From contig CAMPGP010000015.1 in assembly GCA_946885545.1 (NCBI GenBank), forward strand, positions 1 through 20,163: 20,163 bases of DNA, given 5' to 3'. Position 1 is the first letter of the stretch. The number at the start of each line of letters is the position of its first letter. The stretch comes from an uncultured Altererythrobacter sp. (GTDB taxonomy: Bacteria > Pseudomonadota > Alphaproteobacteria > Sphingomonadales > Sphingomonadaceae). Both the position numbers and the translations under genes were made by a program. This document shows, piece after piece, positions 13,779 through 20,163 of this stretch. The notes below the pieces were generated by a model, which worked only from the letters and a program-made list of their open reading frames with translations, did not search any database and was not told the DNA's origin.

Positions 13779-13805
13779 TTGAAATACCTCTAGGGGGTAT
13801 ATAGA
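13779..13805 (+). promoter_or_regulatory. Candidate promoter of copAB
   Basis: TTGAAA (13779-13784) and TATAGA (13800-13805) could serve as -35/-10 boxes with a 15-base spacer, shorter than ideal. The operator fills the spacer. The TATATA at 13798-13803 would then be shared with the leftward promoter. Confidence 0.35.
13784..13800. promoter_or_regulatory. CsoR-like operator in the csoR/copA promoter region
   Basis: The 17-base element ATACCTCTAGGGGGTAT has ATACC/GGTAT outer arms and a G-tract, as in known CsoR sites (TACCC...GGGGTA type). It lies 48 bases from the csoR start and 32 from the copA start, overlapping candidate promoters in both directions. Binding by the adjacent CsoR is inferred. 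Confidence 0.65.
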
Positions 13806-13827
13806 GGACCGGGTCCAGGAGTTGCAA
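13798..13827 (-). promoter_or_regulatory. Candidate promoter of the csoR-DUF411-glutaredoxin operon
   Basis: On the minus strand TTGCAA (13827 to 13822) and TATATA (13803 to 13798) form -35/-10-like boxes with an 18-base spacer. The CsoR-like operator begins within the -10 and covers the expected transcription start, a sensible repression geometry. Confidence 0.45.
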
Positions 13828-13832
13828 CCAAT

Positions 13833-15599
13833 ATGTCGAAGACGATGCTTACCCGGCGCAGGCTATTGGGATCGGGAGCGCTCGCCACCGGTGCACTCGC
13901 GCTTCCCGCTTGGGCGCGTGGCGGCGATCTCGGGCACGGGGCGGCGATCCGCACGGGCTTCGACGAGGTGTCGGGCCGCAGCATCGATCTCGTTATCGGC
14001 GAGGGCCCGCGCACCGTCGAAGGGCGGCGCGGCCACGCTGTCGCGGTGAACGGCAGCGTACCGGGCCCGCTTGTGCGCCTGCGCGAAGGCCAGCCGGTAC
14101 GCCTCAACGTAACCAACCGCCTTGGCGAAGACAGCTCGATCCACTGGCACGGGCTCTTGCTCCCCTTTCAGTTCGACGGGGTCCCTGGGGTCAGCTTTCC
14201 CGGCATTCGCCCCGGCGAGACGTTCACCTACGATCTGCCCCCCTTGCGGCAGAGCGGCACCTACTGGTGGCACAGCCATTCGGGGCTGCAGGAACAGGCC
14301 GGGCACTACGGACCGATCGTGGTCGATCCCGCGGGGCCGGACCCGGTCCGGGCGGACCGGGACTATGTCTTGCTGCTGAGCGAATTCACGCCGCTTCATC
14401 CGCATGCGATCATGGACAAGTTGAAGAAGGGCGAAGGCTACTTCAACCGCCAGCAGACGAGCTGGACGGACGACTATCCCCAGTCCGGTGCCGATCGCCG
14501 ACGGTGGGCGCGGATGCGAATGATGGCGACCGACATCCTCGACGTGACCGGATCGACCTATACTTATCTCGCGAACGGCCACGGCCCGAACGAAGGGCTC
14601 GAATACCTCTTCTCGCCGGGAGAGCGGATCCGCTTTCGCGTGATCAACGGCAGCGCGATGAGCTTCTTCAACGTTCGCATTCCCGGCGCGAAATTGTGGA
14701 TCGTGGGCGCCGACGGGCAGAACGTGCGTCCGGTCGAGGTCGACGAATTCCAGATTGGTACGGCGGAAACCTACGACTTCGTTGTCGAACCGGTGGGCGA
14801 GGCCATGACCATCGTCGCCGAGGCGATGGACCGTTCGGGCATGGCAATGGCCACTCTGGCCAGTAGCCCCGGTGCGCGAGCCGCGGTTCCCGCATTACGC
14901 GACCCGCCGCTGCTGACGATTGCAGACATGGGCGTGGGCGGCATGGACCACGGATCGATGAGCGACGGATCCATGGACCACGGCGCTGCGGATCATGGCG
15001 CAATGGCACACGGCGATCCCGCCGAGATTGCGGACCACGACATGCGCGATACCTCGCGCCTTCCCGCCGATGTGAAGGTCGGTCCCGGGATCGACATGGT
15101 GGCGATGAACCCGGCCGACCGGATGGGGGATCCGGGCACCGGGCTCGATACGGTTTTGCACCGGGTCCTGACGTACCGCGATCTCGTGGCGCTTGCGCGC
15201 AACGACGATCCGCGCTCGCCCTCTCGGCTGCTCGAAATCCACCTGACCGGAAACATGGAACGCTACATGTGGTCGTTCGACGGCGAGAAGTATTCTGCCG
15301 TGAGCGACGATCCGATCCGGTTCGCCTACGACGAGCGCGTTCGCGTCAAACTGGTCAACAACACGATGATGGCGCATCCCATCCATCTTCACGGGCATTT
15401 CTTCGAACTGGTGAACGGCGCGCCCGAGGGGTTCCAGCCGCAGAAGCACACCCTGATCGTGCAACCTGGCGGGAGCGCGCAATTCGATCTGACGGCGGAC
15501 GAGCCGGGAGACTGGGCGTTCCACTGCCACCTCCTCTACCACATGCATGCGGGCATGTTTCAGGTCGTCACCGTCGCTGAGCCCGGAGGCGCGGCATGA
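13833..15599 (+). CDS. copA: Copper-resistance multicopper oxidase CopA (PcoA-type, Tat-exported)
   Basis: 588 residues, typical for CopA/PcoA (the oxidase, not the P-type ATPase of the same name). The N-terminus TRRRLLGSGALATGALALPAWA is a Tat signal, consistent with export of a folded, copper-loaded enzyme. All four copper motifs are present: HWHG (104-107), HSH (147-149), HPIHLHGH (515-522) and HCHLLYHMHAGM (564-575), giving the T1 and trinuclear sites. A Met/His-rich loop (366-404, repeated MDHG) precedes domain 3, as in CueO/CopA, and probably binds Cu(I). It would oxidise Cu(I) to Cu(II) in the periplasm. AGGAG lies 11 bases before the ATG. It overlaps copB by ATGA and is driven from the CsoR-controlled divergent region. 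Confidence 0.96.
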   Translation: MSKTMLTRRRLLGSGALATGALALPAWARGGDLGHGAAIRTGFDEVSGRSIDLVIGEGPRTVEGRRGHAVAVNGSVPGPLVRLREGQPVRLNVTNRLGEDSSIHWHGLLLPFQFDGVPGVSFPGIRPGETFTYDLPPLRQSGTYWWHSHSGLQEQAGHYGPIVVDPAGPDPVRADRDYVLLLSEFTPLHPHAIMDKLKKGEGYFNRQQTSWTDDYPQSGADRRRWARMRMMATDILDVTGSTYTYLANGHGPNEGLEYLFSPGERIRFRVINGSAMSFFNVRIPGAKLWIVGADGQNVRPVEVDEFQIGTAETYDFVVEPVGEAMTIVAEAMDRSGMAMATLASSPGARAAVPALRDPPLLTIADMGVGGMDHGSMSDGSMDHGAADHGAMAHGDPAEIADHDMRDTSRLPADVKVGPGIDMVAMNPADRMGDPGTGLDTVLHRVLTYRDLVALARNDDPRSPSRLLEIHLTGNMERYMWSFDGEKYSAVSDDPIRFAYDERVRVKLVNNTMMAHPIHLHGHFFELVNGAPEGFQPQKHTLIVQPGGSAQFDLTADEPGDWAFHCHLLYHMHAGMFQVVTVAEPGGAA

Positions 15600-16687
15600 G
15601 ACGCTCGCTTGCGCTGACCATCGCCCTGATCGCCGCCGGGGCCGCACCTGCGCTTGCGCAGGACCACGCCCGCCACGTCCCTGCCGAAGTTCCGCGCGGC
15701 GGCCAATGCGAGGAGGAAGCCCAGCGCCACGGCGCCATGGGCCATCCGGTAGCGCAAGACGCATGCGATCCGCTCGAAGCGCCGGAGGCCCGCGAGCCCA
15801 ATCATGCCCACCATCACGCCGTGGCCGACGGCCAACAGGGCGGCCACGACACGATGAGCCATGCCGCGATGGATCATCCACGGACCGCAAACGGGGGCGA
15901 TCATCACGCGGCGATGGACCACGGTGCCGCCGCGGATCCTATGTCCGAGTCGACCCGGCCGCTTGAGGCCGGATCGGGCCCCTCCCGCGCGGCGGATGCG
16001 ATCTGGGGCGCGGCGGCGATGCGCGCCAGCCGCGAGGCACTGCGCCGCGAACACGGGGCGATGACGAGCGTCGGCCTGACCGTCGATCGACTCGAATATC
16101 GCACGGGCAGGGGGGGCGAAGGTTTTCTCTGGGATGCGGCGGGCTGGTACGGCGGTGATATCGACCGGGTCTGGGTCGAGAGCGAGGGTGAAGGCGCATT
16201 CGGCGATGGCGTGGAAGAGGCGGACGTGGCGCTACTCTATGGCCGCGCGATTTCACCGTGGTTCGATCTCCAGGCGGGGCTGCGCCAGCAATTCGGCGCG
16301 ATCGACAGAACCTATCTCGACGTCGGGATCCAGGGTGTCGCGCCGCATTTCGTGGAGGTGGAAGCGGATCTGTACCTGTCGACCGAGGGCGACATAACCG
16401 CGGCAGCCGAACTCGAAATCGATCAGCGGATTACACAGCGGCTCATCCTCCAGCCGCGGGCGGAACTGGCCATGGCCGCACAGGACGTTCCGGAACTCGG
16501 CATCGGCGCAGGCGTGGACAAGGCCGAGCTGGGCCTGCGCCTTCGCTACGAGCTCCTGCGGGAGTTCGCGCCCTACATCGGCGTCGAGCACGAGTGGAAG
16601 ATCGGCCGCAGCGCGGACGTTACGCGCGCCGCCGGGCAGGCGCCCTCCTCTACCAGCGTCGTCGCCGGAATGAAGTTCTGGTTCTGA
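15596..16687 (+). CDS. copB: Copper-resistance outer-membrane protein CopB
   Basis: 363 residues. The ATG is in the ATGA overlap with copA, with GGAGG 6 bases upstream. Residues 1-21 form a Sec signal ending ALA, and mature QDHARH follows. Residues 22-120 are a Met/His-rich, poorly ordered segment (HHHA, MSHAAMDHP, GDHHAAMDHG) that should bind copper. From about residue 140 the protein is a CopB/PcoB-type outer-membrane beta barrel: LTVDRLEYRTGRGGEGFLWDAAGWYGGDIDRVW, alternating strands, and a C-terminal aromatic (VVAGMKFWF) needed for BAM assembly. CopB accompanies CopA in Gram-negative copper resistance and may bind or route copper at the outer membrane. No copC or copD follows; the unit ends here, opposite a convergent gene. 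Confidence 0.94.
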   Translation: MRRSLALTIALIAAGAAPALAQDHARHVPAEVPRGGQCEEEAQRHGAMGHPVAQDACDPLEAPEAREPNHAHHHAVADGQQGGHDTMSHAAMDHPRTANGGDHHAAMDHGAAADPMSESTRPLEAGSGPSRAADAIWGAAAMRASREALRREHGAMTSVGLTVDRLEYRTGRGGEGFLWDAAGWYGGDIDRVWVESEGEGAFGDGVEEADVALLYGRAISPWFDLQAGLRQQFGAIDRTYLDVGIQGVAPHFVEVEADLYLSTEGDITAAAELEIDQRITQRLILQPRAELAMAAQDVPELGIGAGVDKAELGLRLRYELLREFAPYIGVEHEWKIGRSADVTRAAGQAPSSTSVVAGMKFWF

Positions 16688-16695
16688 ACCCTTCG

Positions 16696-16715
16696 GGCCA
16701 GGGATCTAGCTGGCC
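16696..16715. terminator. Possible bidirectional terminator between copB and the DUF2147 gene
   Basis: GGCCAG (16696-16701) and CTGGCC (16710-16715) pair perfectly around an 8-base loop, between the copB stop and the convergent gene's stop, which lies in the loop. No T-run follows on either strand, so termination is a weak inference from position. Confidence 0.3.
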
Positions 16716-17137
16716 GCAGCCCTCGTCCATGTCTTCGACCGACAGAAGATGGCAATGCAGCCCTTAACTCGCAGACGTCCGTTCGTAAGCAGCTCCAGAA
16801 CCCCCGAATTTGCGCCGTCGCCCGTTTCCGGATCGTAAACCGGGCCGCCGGACCACTTCTTCGGCCCGCCGGTGAAATTCCGCAGTACGACGAGTCCCAT
16901 TACCCGCCGGCTCCTGAGCGCGGATTCGGAGTTGCGTGCATCTCGCAGGTCCGGATTGGCGCGGATCCGCGCCGCATCGACGACCCTGCCGCAAAGGGCG
17001 CGGCCGCATTGGTAGATTTCGACCTTCCCGCCTTCGGAGCCAGTGTTCCAGATGCCGGTGATCGATTGCGCGCCAGCTTCCAGAGGTGCGGTCATCATGA
17101 GCAGAAGACCGCCCAGAACGAACAGATGAGACCTCAT
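16706..17137 (-). CDS. DUF2147 secreted protein
   Basis: 143 residues from the ATG at 17137, which overlaps the upstream hydrolase stop (ATGA); GAGGAG lies 8 bases upstream. Residues 1-23 are a Sec signal (LFVLGGLLLMMTAPLEAGA). The mature chain begins with SITGIWNTGSEGGKVEIYQCGRALCGRVVDA, the opening pattern of DUF2147. RNFTGGPKKWSGGPVYDPETG (87-107) and GRLRVKGCIAIFCRSKTW (120-137) complete the lipocalin-like fold. Cysteine pairs C44/C49 and C127/C132 may form disulphides. The molecular role of DUF2147 is unknown; proteins of this family are small periplasmic products often linked to envelope or metal-related genes. Co-transcription with the ferritin-like hydrolase gene is clear. Confidence 0.9.
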   Translation of the reverse strand: MRSHLFVLGGLLLMMTAPLEAGAQSITGIWNTGSEGGKVEIYQCGRALCGRVVDAARIRANPDLRDARNSESALRSRRVMGLVVLRNFTGGPKKWSGGPVYDPETGDGANSGVLELLTNGRLRVKGCIAIFCRSKTWTRAAAS

Positions 17138-17991
17138 GCGGAGCGCTCCTCGTGCGGCGCGATGCCGAGCTCTTTCTGCGCCCGCATGACGAGGGCGCGA
17201 TCGTCCACCTGCCACGGGTGGAAGCCCGGCTTCATGTAGACAAAGACTTCGACCAAAAGCTGTCGCATCACGCCTGGCTTGCGATAAAGATATCCCAGTA
17301 GCTTGCGCCAGGTCCGAACGTCGTTCCTCCCGTCCTGCGCCAATAGCGCGGCCGTGTTGCGATAGATGACGTAGTGGAAGCGTACCGCCGTAATCGCCAT
17401 GACGACGCAGCGCTTCAGCCAACGCCGGAACTTGGTCATGTTGCGGGTGGCAACGAGATACGTGTCGAAAGCGACCGCCTTGTGCTCGATCTCCTCGATC
17501 GCGTGCCATTTCCACAGCCGAGCCGCCTCGCCGCCGGCACCCGCCAGATGGCTTGGATCCGAAAGAAGGCCGTGTGCCAGCGTGGCCGTGAAATGCTCCA
17601 GCGCACACGTCGCGGCCAGTTGCTGCAAGGGGGGGCGGCTGCGGGCCCAATTGATGGTGCGACGGGCACGATCCTCCAGGAGACCGATGCTGTAACCGGC
17701 ATCTTGCGCCTGCCTGTTGAACACCACATGCTCGCGAGTGTGCATCGCTTCCTGGTAGATGAAGTGTTCGATTTGGCCGAGCAATGGCTCTTCGACTTCG
17801 GTTCGATAGTGCCGGACGGCAGTCATGAAGAATTTTTCGCCGACCGGGAACGTCGAAGAAAGGGCGTTGAAGAACGCGGTGCGCCCGGCGTCGCCCCCAT
17901 GCCACCAGCGTTCCGGCTGCATATCGCGGCCGAATTTCAGGTCTCGCTTTTCGATCCGGACACCAGTCGGCGTGCCAACATTCGCGGTCAT
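17134..17991 (-). CDS. Predicted metal-dependent hydrolase (PF10118-type, ferritin-like di-iron fold)
   Basis: 285 residues, with GGAG 7 bases before the ATG. The opening segment VRIEKRDLKFGRDMQPERWWHGGDAGRTAFFNALSSTFPVGEKFFM (11-56) is the family signature. Candidate metal ligands are spaced as in a four-helix di-iron protein: E52 (GEKFF), EAMHTREH (81-88), LEHFTA (E132, H133), and WHAIEEIEHKAVAFD (162-176, ExxH). The hydrolase label is historical; the ligand pattern suits an oxygenase or oxidase-like di-iron enzyme equally well. No signal peptide is seen, but hydrophobic helices near 193-212 could allow membrane association. It is divergent from a TetR-family gene, a common pairing that suggests that regulator controls this unit, possibly in response to a lipid or hydrophobic compound. 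Confidence 0.88.
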   Translation of the reverse strand: MTANVGTPTGVRIEKRDLKFGRDMQPERWWHGGDAGRTAFFNALSSTFPVGEKFFMTAVRHYRTEVEEPLLGQIEHFIYQEAMHTREHVVFNRQAQDAGYSIGLLEDRARRTINWARSRPPLQQLAATCALEHFTATLAHGLLSDPSHLAGAGGEAARLWKWHAIEEIEHKAVAFDTYLVATRNMTKFRRWLKRCVVMAITAVRFHYVIYRNTAALLAQDGRNDVRTWRKLLGYLYRKPGVMRQLLVEVFVYMKPGFHPWQVDDRALVMRAQKELGIAPHEERSA

Positions 17992-18024
17992 CGGAGAACT
18001 CCAGACGATATCAACTCATGTTTA

Positions 18025-18044
18025 TATTGACATCAGTATCAATA
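18025..18044. promoter_or_regulatory. Inverted repeat upstream of the hydrolase gene (candidate TetR operator)
   Basis: TATTGA (18025-18030) and TCAATA (18039-18044) are perfect arms around an 8-base spacer in an AT-rich patch 34-53 bases upstream of the hydrolase start. Size and position fit a TetR-family operator for the divergent regulator. TTGACA at 18027-18032 is also a perfect -35 hexamer on the plus strand, but no good -10 follows. Confidence 0.5.
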
Positions 18045-18139
18045 CAGTGCGGCGAATCAAGTGCAAAGTTGGCGGAATGGCCGTAATGGGTTGGCCTGGC
18101 GGCCGCCTCGGTCGCCACCGAAGGGGTCTATAGACAGAA

Positions 18140-18192
18140 ATTGGCGGCGCTCGCGGTGCTCTCGCTTTTCGCCTATGCCTGAGCGCGCCAAT
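18140..18192 (+). promoter_or_regulatory. Leader hairpin before the TetR-family gene
   Basis: ATTGGCGGCGCTC (18140-18152) and GAGCGCGCCAAT (18181-18192) pair with a single bulged G around a 28-base loop, ending 24 bases before the TTG start. A perfect palindrome GTCTATAGAC (18126-18135) lies just upstream. It could be a 5'-UTR structure or a regulator site; role unknown. The rest of the 225-base intergenic stretch shows no gene. Confidence 0.35.
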
Positions 18193-18216
18193 GTCTGATT
18201 TCTCGGAGTTGCCGAA

Positions 18217-18852
18217 TTGCAGTCGAAATACAAACGAGCCGAGCCACACGAGAAGCGCCGGAAGCGCACTGGTGATGAGGTCCGGCGTGAAGCTTTGATA
18301 ACTGCTCGCGCGCTTTTGCTCGATGGCGGCCCCGGTGCCGTAACCGTCGCCAATGTGGCCAATCGGATTGGGATGTCGCACGCCAACGTCCTCCACCACT
18401 TTGGTTCGGCGGCTGCGCTCCAGTCTGCGCTGATGGGTTCGATGATCTCCGATCTGACCGAGGCGTTCGGCGACGTTGTCAAGTTGCTCAAGACGGAACC
18501 CGCAGGCCCGAGAGACGTCGTCGATAAGGTCTTCGACGCATTCGACGAAGGTGGGGCGGGCCCGCTGGCCTCGTGGATAATCCTGTCCGGCGAGGTCGAA
18601 CATCTCGAGCCGGTGCGCGTTGCGGTCCGCGATCTGGTGGAAGCGATCGTGGGGCAATCCACCGACGACGACGCCAACACCCGCGTCCGGCTGGCGGTGC
18701 TCATGATGGCCATTTCCGCTTACGGGGATTCGATGATCGGCCCTTACATCCGGGACATGGTCGATCAGGACGATTCTTCCGTACGCAAGCTTCTCGCGCG
18801 CATCCTGCCGCTGTTCCTGACCCCCTCGGGCATCCCCGACCCGCCGCAATAG
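18217..18852 (+). CDS. TetR/AcrR-family transcriptional regulator
   Basis: 211 residues from a TTG with GGAG 8 bases upstream; no in-frame ATG or GTG precedes the HTH, so TTG is preferred. The N-terminal tail is very basic (YKRAEPHEKRRKR). Residues 22-68 form the TetR HTH: RREALITARALLLDGGPGAVTVANVANRIGMSHANVLHHFGSAAAL. The C-terminal ligand domain (75-205) is helical, with FDAFDEGGAGPLASWIILSGEVEHLEPVR and a dimerisation helix near 155-180. The ligand is unknown. It faces the di-iron hydrolase/DUF2147 unit across a region with a palindrome and probably represses it. It ends 8 bases before the convergent TonB-receptor stop. Confidence 0.92.
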   Translation: MQSKYKRAEPHEKRRKRTGDEVRREALITARALLLDGGPGAVTVANVANRIGMSHANVLHHFGSAAALQSALMGSMISDLTEAFGDVVKLLKTEPAGPRDVVDKVFDAFDEGGAGPLASWIILSGEVEHLEPVRVAVRDLVEAIVGQSTDDDANTRVRLAVLMMAISAYGDSMIGPYIRDMVDQDDSSVRKLLARILPLFLTPSGIPDPPQ

Positions 18853-18860
18853 CGCCCGGC

Positions 18861-20163
18861 TCAGAAGCGTTTGGTCACCGAAAGCTTTACCGTCCGCCCG
18901 CGCGGATCGATCCGGTCGCGCTCGAAGCCCGGCGCGGGCGCGCGATCGAGCGTGATGACCCGGCGATACCCGGCCAGGACATTGGCGAAATCGAGCGTGA
19001 TCTTCAGGTTCTCCGCCCAAACCGCGCCGGCATCCAGGAAGTGCTCGGGCTCGACATGAAATCCAAGATCGAACAACGCCGTCGGCGCGTAACGATAGCC
19101 TCCTCCCCCCGCCACAAAAGATGCGCCCGACCATGTGCCGGAGAGCGTCATGCCAAGACCGCTTCGGACGGCAACGATCCGTATATTTCCGCGATCACGC
19201 GACGCCTCGCCCTGTTCGAGACGGTCGATCGAGGCATTGGCGAGATCCGTCACCACAATGTCTTCCAGTTGGCGGCGATAGGATAGCGTCGCGTTGAGGC
19301 GCAGCGGACTGTCGCCGCCGCTCGACCACCGCCCCGTGATCCCGGCGTTCACCTGGCCGCTTCTTTCGCTGGCGATGTTGATCGGACGCGCATCGACCGC
19401 GATCAGCGTCCCCTCGTCATCGCGGATGAAGCGCTCCGGAAGCGCCGCCTCGACTGCGGGTGTAAGACCGGGAAGCCCGGCAATGCCGCCGACCTTGCGT
19501 TCGCTCCTGTAGGTGAGGTTCAGGGTCAGAGCCTGATCCCCCAGCGGTCGCAGCATCGCGCCGATCGACAGGCGTTGCACATTGCCCGGGAGCAAGTCCG
19601 GATTGCCGCCGGTTATGCGAACCGTTTCGACGACTTCCTGGCGCGTGAAATCGAACACGCGATCGACCGTTTCCAGCAACGGGCCGTTGAGCTGCTCGAA
19701 CGTGGGCTGTCGCTGCTCGTATTCGTAGATAACGCGAAACCGAACCAAGTCGGCCGGCGACCAGGTGCCCCCCGCATTCCAGCGCCAACTCGGCGGCGCG
19801 CTCGACACCTTTTCCGCCTCGGTGCCCAGCTCGACCGAAAGGTCGCCGAGAGGCTGCAGTACGTCGCGTGCACGGCTGGCGATCGGCAGGTTCAGTGATG
19901 CGCGCGCCGCCACGCCGCCCCTACTGGCAGCGAAATCCGCCCCGCTGCCATCGCTCGACCAACGCACGGTGGAGCTATCGTTGAAATCGGCCCGCAGGTC
20001 GAGCGCCAGACCAGCCGGACCTGCGGGAAGTTCCAGGATGTCTCTCCCCGCATCGATCCGCGCGCCGAGCGTACGGCTGATGCCTTCGGTCCGGTCGGTG
20101 ACCCTGCCGATATCCCGTTCGAACGCCGACCGATCGAAGCGGCTTTCGGTCCATCGCTGCGCC
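18861..20163 (-). CDS. TonB-dependent receptor, C-terminal part of the beta barrel (N-terminus beyond window)
   Basis: The minus-strand frame is open from the right window edge (codon boundary at 20162) to a TGA at 18861, giving 433 residues of C-terminal barrel; plug domain, TonB box and signal peptide are outside. Typical features are alternating amphipathic strands, the receptor-style segment VRFRVIYEYEQRQPTFEQLNGPLLE, the TonB-receptor hallmark GGNPDLLPGNVQRLSIGAMLRPLG, YRSERKVGG, and the last strand GRTVKLSVTKRF with terminal Phe for BAM recognition. A late segment LKITLDFANVLAGYRRVITLDRAPAPGF matches the 'NL.n..p' strand common near the end of these receptors. It would import a siderophore, metal complex or glycan across the outer membrane; substrate cannot be told from the barrel alone. 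Confidence 0.92.
   Translation of the reverse strand, partial: AQRWTESRFDRSAFERDIGRVTDRTEGISRTLGARIDAGRDILELPAGPAGLALDLRADFNDSSTVRWSSDGSGADFAASRGGVAARASLNLPIASRARDVLQPLGDLSVELGTEAEKVSSAPPSWRWNAGGTWSPADLVRFRVIYEYEQRQPTFEQLNGPLLETVDRVFDFTRQEVVETVRITGGNPDLLPGNVQRLSIGAMLRPLGDQALTLNLTYRSERKVGGIAGLPGLTPAVEAALPERFIRDDEGTLIAVDARPINIASERSGQVNAGITGRWSSGGDSPLRLNATLSYRRQLEDIVVTDLANASIDRLEQGEASRDRGNIRIVAVRSGLGMTLSGTWSGASFVAGGGGYRYAPTALFDLGFHVEPEHFLDAGAVWAENLKITLDFANVLAGYRRVITLDRAPAPGFERDRIDPRGRTVKLSVTKRF

Noticed and set aside
14926..15015. Apparent tandem repeat of MDHG units in copA
   Set aside because: It is the normal Met/His-rich copper-binding loop of the protein, not a DNA repeat or mobile element.
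18191..18216. ATG at 18191 as the TetR-gene start or a leader peptide
   Set aside because: It is out of frame with the regulator and has no ribosome-binding site; it forms part of the hairpin arm.
18022..19134. 370-codon minus-strand frame through the TetR gene and its promoter
   Set aside because: No domain pattern, and it would overlap both the TetR gene and the TonB-receptor gene in another frame.

Overview
The window looks like chromosome from a high-GC alphaproteobacterium, most likely of the Sphingomonadales (Erythrobacteraceae or a close relative). This is inferred from gene content and composition: an ArsR-methyltransferase fusion of the methionine/SAM-cycle type, acyl-CoA dehydrogenase clusters, a CopA/CopB copper module and a TonB-dependent receptor. 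No rRNA, tRNA, insertion sequence or CRISPR array was seen. Genes are tightly packed, many stop/start pairs overlap by 1-4 bases, and no gene-free stretch reaches 300 bases.

Layout. (a) 1-921, minus: C-terminally cut ArsR-type regulator fused to a SAM methyltransferase, with a palindrome over its start. (b) 1008-4678, plus: a three-gene unit of a membrane-anchored TIR-TPR protein, an unrecognised 225-residue protein, and a TPR protein with a TRAFs-binding/DUF4071-like N-terminus and a possible SLOG-like nucleotide-binding part. This is the best candidate for an undescribed system. (c) 4688-5383, minus: Crp/Fnr-type regulator; 5487-6104, minus: flavin reductase. (d) 6129-10296, plus: degenerate thiolase, phosphotransferase fused to a DUF6285-like tail, and acyl-CoA dehydrogenase, all overlapping and probably one acyl-CoA catabolic operon. 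(e) 10293-12190, minus: two more acyl-CoA dehydrogenase chains, one unusually short. (f) 12194-16687: copper module. csoR, a DUF411 protein and a glutaredoxin-MauE fusion run leftward; copA and copB run rightward from a shared promoter region carrying a CsoR-like operator. (g) 16706-18852: a ferritin-like 'metal-dependent hydrolase' and a DUF2147 protein run leftward, opposite a TetR-family regulator. (h) 18861 to the right edge, minus: C-terminal part of a TonB-dependent receptor.

How the parts work together (inference). In the copper module, CsoR would hold both divergent units off until Cu(I) binds. CopA (periplasmic oxidase), CopB (outer membrane), the DUF411 protein and the thiol-redox membrane protein would then handle copper in the envelope. 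The thiolase/kinase/dehydrogenase operon resembles a split version of the eukaryotic ACAD10/11 kinase-dehydrogenase and of the Pseudomonas Lva pathway, so hydroxyacyl-CoA degradation is a reasonable hypothesis. The TIR unit combines a possible NAD-consuming effector with a putative sensor, the usual logic of prokaryotic conflict or stress-signalling systems, but no activity can be proven from sequence.
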